64,000 nt of DNA from NCBI RefSeq assembly GCF_033807575.1, contig NC_084713.1:11100703-11164702 (forward strand). Reading direction: 5' to 3'. Both the position numbers and the translations under genes were made by a program. The first letter of the stretch is position 1. Each line of letters starts with the position of its first letter. Source of the DNA: Cydia pomonella. Lineage: Eukaryota; Arthropoda; Insecta; Lepidoptera; Tortricidae. Below are positions 11,701-20,700 of the stretch, piece after piece. Under the pieces are notes generated by a model that saw only the letters and a program-made list of their open reading frames with translations, was not told the origin of the DNA and did no database searches.

Positions 11701-14700
11701 TAAGTTGACACAAACACACTTTGTATGATTGACTTGTCGGTCGATTGACTAGAAACAGGATAAAATTGTGGTCGCTATGAAAATAGCGTTTTGTGTCAGC
11801 TTGTTACGTGACGTCATCACCGCGGGTGAGCGGCCGGTGCGATCGCTGCGGAAGCCGGAAGCGTACTGAGCGGCGCGGACCTCGGTGCGCGGTATTTATA
11901 TGTTCGGGTCGAGGCGACCCAATTTCACCTGATTTCTCCCAAGTTAGGCTTTCCCCAGGGATCGTAGTGACCTGTATAGATAGAACATAGGATTAGCTAT
12001 CCGTAGACACAAACATTGTAAGCATTGGGCCTAGAATTATCGAGATATTAAGACTTAAAGTTATTTTTGTATGGAGTTGAACTATCGATGAAGATAATTC
12101 TTATATTCATGAATATTTTCAGCTGAAACTGGTATAATAGGGTAGATCTTCGTAAATGCTTTCTAAAAAGGTACGGTTCATCACTGAAAACCTCAGGGTT
12201 CCCGAGATAAACCCGAAAAGGTGGTTAAATACGGGGAAAGTTCTACGCCCAATGCGAGAAAGAGATAGCACAAGAAAGAGAAGTCCACGTAACGAGGCCG
12301 TTCTCGAATTATCTGGAGTTACTTTCGAGACCTCGTATTCGCCCTATATAAGCAGGCGAGATACGGCCTGCGGACAGTGAGTTAGTACAGTCAGTTCAGT
12401 TCAGTTCAAGCGATCGGAAAACAAAAAGGAAAAGTGAGGAAAAAGTGAAAGTGCCCTAAAGTTGTGATCAGTATTAGTGGTAATAGTGGTTTTAGTGCTA
12501 GTTACGTGGACCGCTTAGTTATTTTACCTTAGTAAGTACTAGAATAACGTTATAGTGAAAGTGCCTATAGTGTTAGTGTTTAGTGCTTAAGTTTGGTGCC
12601 TAAGGTCTAGACTAAGTGTGTGCTAGTGCTAAATAAATAGGAATCTAATTAAGTGGTGTTTGTTTGACGCTCCAACTACGTCCCACCGTGGGAGGAATTG
12701 GATTTCCGAACCAGCAGGCTCCGTAAATAAATATTAAACTGAGTTATCGCTGAGAGCTGACTCCAGGGTGTCCTCTGGCGGTTACATAGGGCTTATAGAG
12801 TTAAAAGCTTTTGAGTCAACTTTTTGATAGTGCGAGCCTCATGGTTTCGTCTTGGCAACATTTTGCATGAAAATGTTTTTGGTGGGATTACACTTCTTTT
12901 TGTAAGTTGTTATTGTTATTGTCCTAAAGTACCCCAGAGGTGCAAAGGGCCTTCACAAGCTCACGCTACGCCTTCCAATCTTCAGCTCGCCTTCTGACTT
13001 CGCTCCAGCTCAAGTCGACCCGTGGGGGATGATCTTCTAAAAGTCCTGAAATATATATTTTATTATTTATAACAAGACTATTATATATTAAGAATATTAT
13101 ATTTTCAGACTTCTAGCATCAAAATTTGCGGAACCCTCATAAAAAAATTCATCCTTAGTTTAAAAGGTAAAAATCAAAAATTAAGAATTTTTTCTTGTTT
13201 GTGTATTAATACTAGCTTACGTACCAAATTTAAGCTTTCTAGGACTTTATAAACTATCCTAGGAGTTTTGATTATCATCAGTGAATGAGTGAGTGGATCA
13301 GTGACTAAATCGTTTTTTTTAGATATCAATAAAATCTAAACTATAAGAGCTATGGAATTTAAACGCTTTATGTTTAATAGGTCCACTATTGACATCATAT
13401 CCCAATAATTTTGTTTATCTAGGATAATCCAAACCCAAGGTTAAAAAAAAACGACGAAGTGCTTCGAGAAAAGGTAGGTAGTGCCCGTGCGCTTCGCTTG
13501 GCTCGTCTTGGCGGGGCACTACCGTGCGCCCAGATACTATAATAGTACGGGCGGGGACCGTATGATCTACTACGTCATCTGACACAAGGATAAGTCCCAT
13601 GGCGGACGTCCATAAAAGTGATGCTAAGTTTGAAAAAATTAGAATTGGCCGAAAACACGAAAGAAGCACCACTTCCGTTTACAAAAAAAAAGTGAAATTT
13701 ACGTCATCTGATACAAAGATGAGACTGGTGGCAACAGATAGGAATTTATATGTACCTTCAAAAACCACTCGTCTGCCAGCTGCCAAATGGCCGAAAGTGC
13801 GTCTGCCTACTTAGTAGATCATACGGTCCCCGCCCGTACTTTATAACATGAAGTTATCAGCATGGGAACAGCATTGCCTCGCCTAGGTACAAGCCAAGCG
13901 GTGCGTTGATAACTCGCGGTAACCGCCAGCGCCGGCGTTGCGGGAACGGCAAATTCCAAGTGGAGCCGCTGTCACGTGATGTCAAGCAACACAAAAAATT
14001 TAATTTAAAACACAGTAACTTACATCTGCAAGGCGTAAAGTCGGTTCCGTTACGTGCTTACGTATGGTTGACGACTAATAGTTGAAGTCAAGTAAATGAG
14101 TAAGGTGGCGTGGCGCTAGTCTGGTGATTTTTGCTATGCTTAACCTATAAAGTACTTACAGATATGATCTCAAAAATCAAAGATTGATCGCATCTATACT
14201 TGACGCGGCGTATTTTAAAGCTCGAGGTTTTATTGTATTGGCAACTACTCAAAACTCAAACGTTCAAACACATTTTATACGTTGCCAAAGGTACAATACT
14301 AAACTCTAAACTAGAGACTTTGGTAAAGGTACAAGCTTGATCCAGTGATTTACATATTTAGAATTGAACCAAACTAAACAATAACAGCATCACCTTAGAG
14401 AAAAAAAAATCAGATTTGTGAGTCCAGCCCGATAACAAACATTATTTTCAATTCGCTCAAAAATCTGAATGAGAGACAAGAGAAATTATTTATTGGTACA
14501 GATATAAAATAAGAAGCTTAATGAAGTTGTTTGTCGTGGCGGGGACCCTACGCAACCGTGCAAGATACCAAAGAGACGATCAAGGTACTGAGCAGTGGAG
14601 AAGAATGACATATGTCACTGTACCGAATGGTTACTGGTTTCCTAAAAACGACATATCCGTAGCAGTAAGTGACTAAATTATTATGATAAAAGAACCAATT

Positions 14701-17700
14701 TGATCATAAACAAATTTTCTTTTAGCTCAAGAAAATGGGCAATCAGGGGAAATAATTCGTGTAGTTTTGTAAATTGGTACAATATACCTTTTGGTGTCCA
14801 GATGAACATACTAAAAGTCCTCGAGGGTTTTGTCGGCATTTTTAGGGTTCCATAGTCAACTAAGAACCCTTATAGTTTCGCCATGTCTGTCTGTCTGTCT
14901 ATCCGCGGTTTTTCTGCATGATCTTTAGTGCTAGAGAGCTGAAATTTAGCACAAATACATAAATCAGTTACCCCAACAAAAACGTAAAATAAAAACCAGA
15001 AGAGATTTCTTTAAATGGATAGAAATGGGGATGATTTTCTTTCTCAGTTCAATCCTTTAGTGTGGAGTGTCGTTGGATAGGCCTTTAAAACTAATAAGGG
15101 TCTTCAATGACCACTTTTGACCACCACTGAACCATGGGTCCAAAAATTATCAAAAAAATCGTGAAAGTAAAGCTTAGTAAAGACTTTTAAGGAAAACTAC
15201 AGCAAACCTGAACGGTGTAGCCGTTTTTGATTTTTGCAAAAACTCTATTTTGACGGACCGGTAACTACGGAACCCTACACTGAGCATGGCCCGACATGCT
15301 CTTGGCCATTTTTAGGGTTCCGTAGCCAAATGGCAAAAAACGGAAGCCTTATGGATTCGTCATGTTTGTCTGTCTGTCCGTCCGTATGTCACAGCCACTT
15401 TTTTCCGAAACTATAAGAACTATACTGTTAAAACTTGGTAAGTAGATGTATTCTATGAACCGCATTAAGATTTTTACACAAAAATAGAAAAATAAATCAA
15501 ATATATGATGTACATTACCATGAAAACTTCCACCGAAAATTGGTTTGAACGAGATCTAGTAAGTAGTTTTTTTTAATACATCATAAATGGTACGGAACCC
15601 TTCATGGGCTAGTCCGACTCGCACTTGGCCGCTTTTGTTTTTGTTCAGAAGGTAACTAAGCTTGCTTACTCTCAACTAAAAATGTGAGTTACGATGAACA
15701 ATTACGAAAAGACAACGTTTTCTTAAATCGTCTATTATTTATCTCTTTGTCACGTTAAACATCCTGTAGCTCCTAAACTATTGATCGTAGAGTGAAAATA
15801 AACATAACCAAGTTAGTAGGAAATTTTATATTAAGACTTTTGTCCGAAGTACTTATATTGTACTCAGCACAACCCCCACCCTCGAGGACTTTTAGTATGT
15901 TTATCTGGAGACCGACCACAAGGTATAACTATGTATACCAATTTTCAAAACTACACCAGACTATTTCTCACTATTCACACTACACAACACTATTCTATTA
16001 TTCTTTTTTTGCACTATTTCTCCTTATTTTATTAATTTTCTTGAGCTATTTTATAAATTTTCATATTAAATTTATTCTATAGGTAATAAATGTCATCATC
16101 ATTCGCTTGCTTTTGTCTGATTTACTTCCATAACTCTCATTTAATGTTGGCCAGTACTAGACGATTTACATTGCTTTGCTTTTATTCTTTAGGTGTAGGT
16201 AGGTTAACTCAAAAATTATTTTGAACAATTTTCGATTTACTAATCCACCAAACTGCGCAATAAAAAAGTTACAAAAATCATCATCAAACTCCGCTTATAT
16301 ATAGTTTTACAATAATTTTCAAAGGATTTTTTGTATAAAGCAATGTGGAAACGTTTGAAAGCGGCTTATCGTCGGCTAAAGTCGCAAATCTTCATTACCA
16401 AAAATTTTGTATGAAGACTTACTCGGTTTTTTTTTACATAATGTTAAGTATAGCCGTCACATCGTCTAATCTAAACTCAGAAAATATGGTGTTACGAGTT
16501 ATTCTTAAGAAAATTGTAAAGCTATTGTTTGGGAAACATGGGAGTTAGGAGTTATGCTATAAAAAATTGACGAAAATCTTTTAATCCGAACAATTTATTG
16601 CAGACTTGTAAAATAATAAAAATACTTAAAATTTGTGAGTTTACAACTTAATTTACATTAGCGCCGAGGTTTTAGTGTTCCTTTTTTCCGCTTTGCTATT
16701 ACTATAAATTCATACATCACCTCCCTTTTGCCCCCTAGTATTGTTGACCCTTTTCCCGCAATTATTTTTATTTATTATTTTCCTAATCGCTTTTTTTCTT
16801 TATTTTTGATCTCTTTTGTCTTGGAATATCCTCTTAATCCTTATCCTCTTATATACTTATCTTTCTGTGATAGTGCTTAAACAACTTGGTCGTGAGTTTA
16901 GAATGTTTAGGTATACTGCTAGAGAATGAATAATGAGAAGCAAACCTCGTATATCCAAATGCTATGGTCAACTCTACGAGTAGGTACTGAGCAGCGGGAG
17001 ATTTGATTTTAAAATATAAACGGTTTTTTCTTGGGACCTATTTTATAGTTTTGCCATTTAGAATAGTGCTATCAAAAACAATCAAAACATGATTTAAAAA
17101 AAATGGAGTTACGAGGTTTGCGACTTTAGCGGACGTTATATTGTTATGAATAAGATGACTTGTAATAATATGAAGAATTGCCGTTCTTAATATTAATAAA
17201 ATTAAATGCATCGTCATACATTTCCTTCTGAACCAGTCAAAGGCTTTGTACGCGTGGATTGGCCGATTATCAACCAATCAGAGCATAGAAATTATAAGTA
17301 ATTTCATCCGGTTAAAATTGCAATAAAATACTAACAGCCCGATTCGAACTTAAAGATACGTCAAATATCAGGTCTAGATACGATATGGATCCGATATGTC
17401 AGTGTCAAAAGTAACGTTTCGTCATACGATTTTGACGTATCTTGAAGGTCGAATCGGGCCGTAAGTTTACATCCATACTAAAAGTTTGCATGAGCTTATG
17501 TTTTTTTACAGTATATAGATTTTCCATTTGTGTTTAACGCATATGTACAGCCTCTGCCTCTTGCCTCGCGTAATATAGAATACGGATCTATGGAGTGCCT
17601 TGCATCAGGCTGGGGAAGGATAAATAAACGAGTAAGTTAACGACACGACGAAACGAGTATTTAAAAATAATCATTTCATTCGGTTCATTTCATTTAGAAG

Positions 17701-20700
17701 TACGTGTAGACACGTGATGGAGCGATTTTTGCTCGCAAAGAAGATGGAACTTCTCGCTACCGCTTGCGTACTGAATACGATCTACTTAAAGTTTAATAGT
17801 GTTAGTCCTTCATATCGTATTAGACTGGCGTCATGTTACTATGCTTAACATTTATAGTACGAACAACAAGTATGTACAACTAAGCGTCGCATATACCATA
17901 CAATTTAAATTTATAAAAAAAATCGTTACTCTCTATAGGATTGTTAAATCAGGTTCACTTAGAATAGAGAATAGAATAGAATAGAGAGCGTTTATTCGTG
18001 GCAAAATAAAAAAGAAAACAACAAGTAACATAACATAACATATAAGCCACGAAATGGTCCCGACTCAACATGGTGCTAGCCTGGCTGGGCTAGCGCTGGT
18101 CTTCCGTCGGGGCCATAGCACACGCCATGACGAATTTTTAGTAGCTATGGAACGTCATTCAGTAGATATCATAGCTATTAATGAGACGTGGCTTCGGGAA
18201 GGCGAGGATGCACGCGCGGCAGCGGCGTCGGTTTCTACCTCAAGCGTGGCATGAATGCGCGCCTGCTCGCGCACCCGATGGCGCCCTCTATTGAACAAAT
18301 GTGGCCAAGTAACACTGTTAATGGGGTTAAGCTAGCTATTGGCACCGCATACAGGCCGCCGTGGCAAAATCCAGAGATTTTTATCAACGCTTTAAGCGAC
18401 TCTGTATCTCATTTTTCTTCTTTTGAGCATATTGTCCTAATGGAAGACTTTAATAAAGATATATCAAAAATACAACATTCAAATACTAAAAAATTAAACG
18501 ATTTTTTGTATTGTCATAATCTTAGTCAATATATAAATCAATCCACCCATTTTACAGACCATAGCGAAACATCGGTATATGTTATTTGTTCTAGCGTAAA
18601 AGTTACCGATATATATGTAGATTATATTCCAGACCTAAGTAGCCATGCGTTCTTCTTCTTCTTATCGTGTAAAGATGATCCAATTTCCTAAATTATGTTC
18701 GTCCAATGTTTAGCCACTTGTATTCCTCGGGGAGTTGCTTTAATGAGATCATCGGTAGTGCAGGTGACAGGGCATAGAGGACACTTGTCATGTGCTGTAT
18801 CGTCTGATATGATCCGCAAGAACTTTCGGCGCTTGAATTCTCGGGAAAGATTTCCCATTTTATGAGATTTTGTTTTGATCGACCGACTCCCGCCCGTAAA
18901 CGGTTCAAGGCCCGCCAAGTTTTCCACGTTTCAGTTCCTCCAGGGGGTAAGCGTTTGTTTGGAGTCATAAAAGCTGGCGAGCAACCGTACCGCTGGTTCC
19001 AGGCGGTGATTCTGGCTCCTTTTGAAGTTTGATTGTCGAGTGGTAGGTTGGTAACAAAGCTTTTCCTAGATTTTAGACTTCTCCGAGCTGGACTGTGGGT
19101 ATGCAGCAATTGCCGTGTATAGTGAAGCTGTTTTTTTTTGTTTTATTGCAGTTGCTGCTTCTCTACTCACTGCCGGTGGAGCTATTCCTGCGAGGCAGTA
19201 AAGTTTCTTGATTGGGGTAGGTTTTAGACACCCAGTCATTAGACGATAGGTTTCATTTAGAGCAGTATCTACCTGGTGGGCGTGAGCAGAGTTCTTCCAG
19301 ACAGGGCACGCATATTCTGCCGCCGAGTAACAGAGCGCAAGGCCAGTTGTGCGTAGTATGTGCGAGTGAGCACTCCATGTGCTACCCGTCATTCGTCGTA
19401 GGATGTTGTTTCTGGCTGCTACCTTCTGCTTGGTATCCTCGCAGTGCTTCTTAAACGTGCGAGCCCGATCAATTGTTACTCCAATTGATGGGTCGTCGAT
19501 CAATTGGTTCTCAGCATAGTAAAGAGAAGGATTTCCCAAAGCCAAGCCAAGCCATGCGTTTATATCGTGTAAATTGGACATAACTAAGGCTAGAAATCCA
19601 ACAAACTGTATAGTTTACCGTCCAATCAAAGACACAGATCTAGATCGTTTTAATTCTGATGTTACTAATATTGAATGGGAAAATGTTTTATCAGACGATG
19701 TTAATCAGTCCGTAATTACTTTTAACGCCTTTTTGCTAAATTTGTTTTACCGATATGCACCTTTAAAACGCATTGTATTCAAAAACCACTCGTTTCCATG
19801 GATTACATATGCCATCAAAAAACGAATGGCATAACGAGACGAAGCATATGCAAAGTACAAACAGAGCGGTCTGGATACTTACAAAATATATTATAAAGAC
19901 ATGAAAAAGGTAGTAATTGATGCAATATATGGTGAGAGGTCTGAATATTTAAATGAGTACATTTTATGTCAAGTAAAAAATCCTCGCTCTTTATGGAAAC
20001 ACGTTAAAAAAACATAGCTGACTTCAATAAAAACACTCTGAAATACCACAGCATCTATTAGACCCCAATGGCATAAATCACTTCTTTCTTGATGTTCCCG
20101 GCAAAAACAAAACTAGAATATCTGATTTAACATATTTCGAATTCAATAGACAGTGATGCATGCTTTAAACTTCAGCCAGTAACAGAAACTGCTATCAATA
20201 TAATAATACGCTCTATTGGTACCCAGGCCCCGGGAAATGACTGCATATCCCTCGAAACCAATTAAGACAGACGTTTTCCCCGAAGCCTGGAAAAGTGCCG
20301 TGATAAGACCTATTCCTAAAGTTACTTCAACCACTAATTTCAAAGATGTGCATCCTATAAGTATTCTTTCTCTTATGACTAAAATATTAAAGAAAATAGT
20401 GTGTACGCAACTATTAGAATACCTTGAAGGACAAAATATCCTTTCCCCAAATCAATCGGGATTTCGAAAAAAACATAGTACATCAACTGTCCTTCTCGAT
20501 GTTGTGGATGACATCCTCACTGCCCACGATAGCGGAAAAGCCTCAATTCTTGTTTTACTAGACTACTCGCGCGCTTTTGATACAAGCAATGTTACTGTAT
20601 TGCCATCAAAATTAACATACTATGGTTTTGACCCTAAAACAGTAAACTGGTTTGCTTCTTATCTTGGCAAGCGCACTCAAAGGGTAGAATTACGCAACTC

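Larger units (their letters stand above)
3879..12786 (+). mobile_element. Complete BEL/Pao LTR retrotransposon
   Basis: An 8.9-kb element bounded by direct LTRs (3879-5091, 11575-12786) that start TGTTAC and end TTACA. A 5-bp target duplication TAGGG flanks it (3874-3878, 12787-12791). The LTRs differ, as far as I can see, by three substitutions and one single-base indel, so insertion was recent relative to the other repeats. A primer-binding site follows the left LTR, a short purine tract precedes the right LTR, and one uninterrupted gag-pol frame lies between. No envelope-like frame is present. It lies in SP1 intron 2 in the same direction as the gene. Confidence 0.95.
3581..12887. mobile_element. 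Foldback element split by the BEL/Pao insertion
   Basis: The left arm (3581-3746) and right arm (3825-3878 continued at 12792-12887) are near-perfect inverted repeats. For example aacattttcatgtaaaatg at the left faces cattttgcatgaaaatgtt at the right, and ggcttggccgtttcg faces cgaaacggccaagcc. Without the BEL insert the element is about 390 bp with a loop of about 80 bp. A one-armed relative lies at 37051-37290. Confidence 0.8.
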
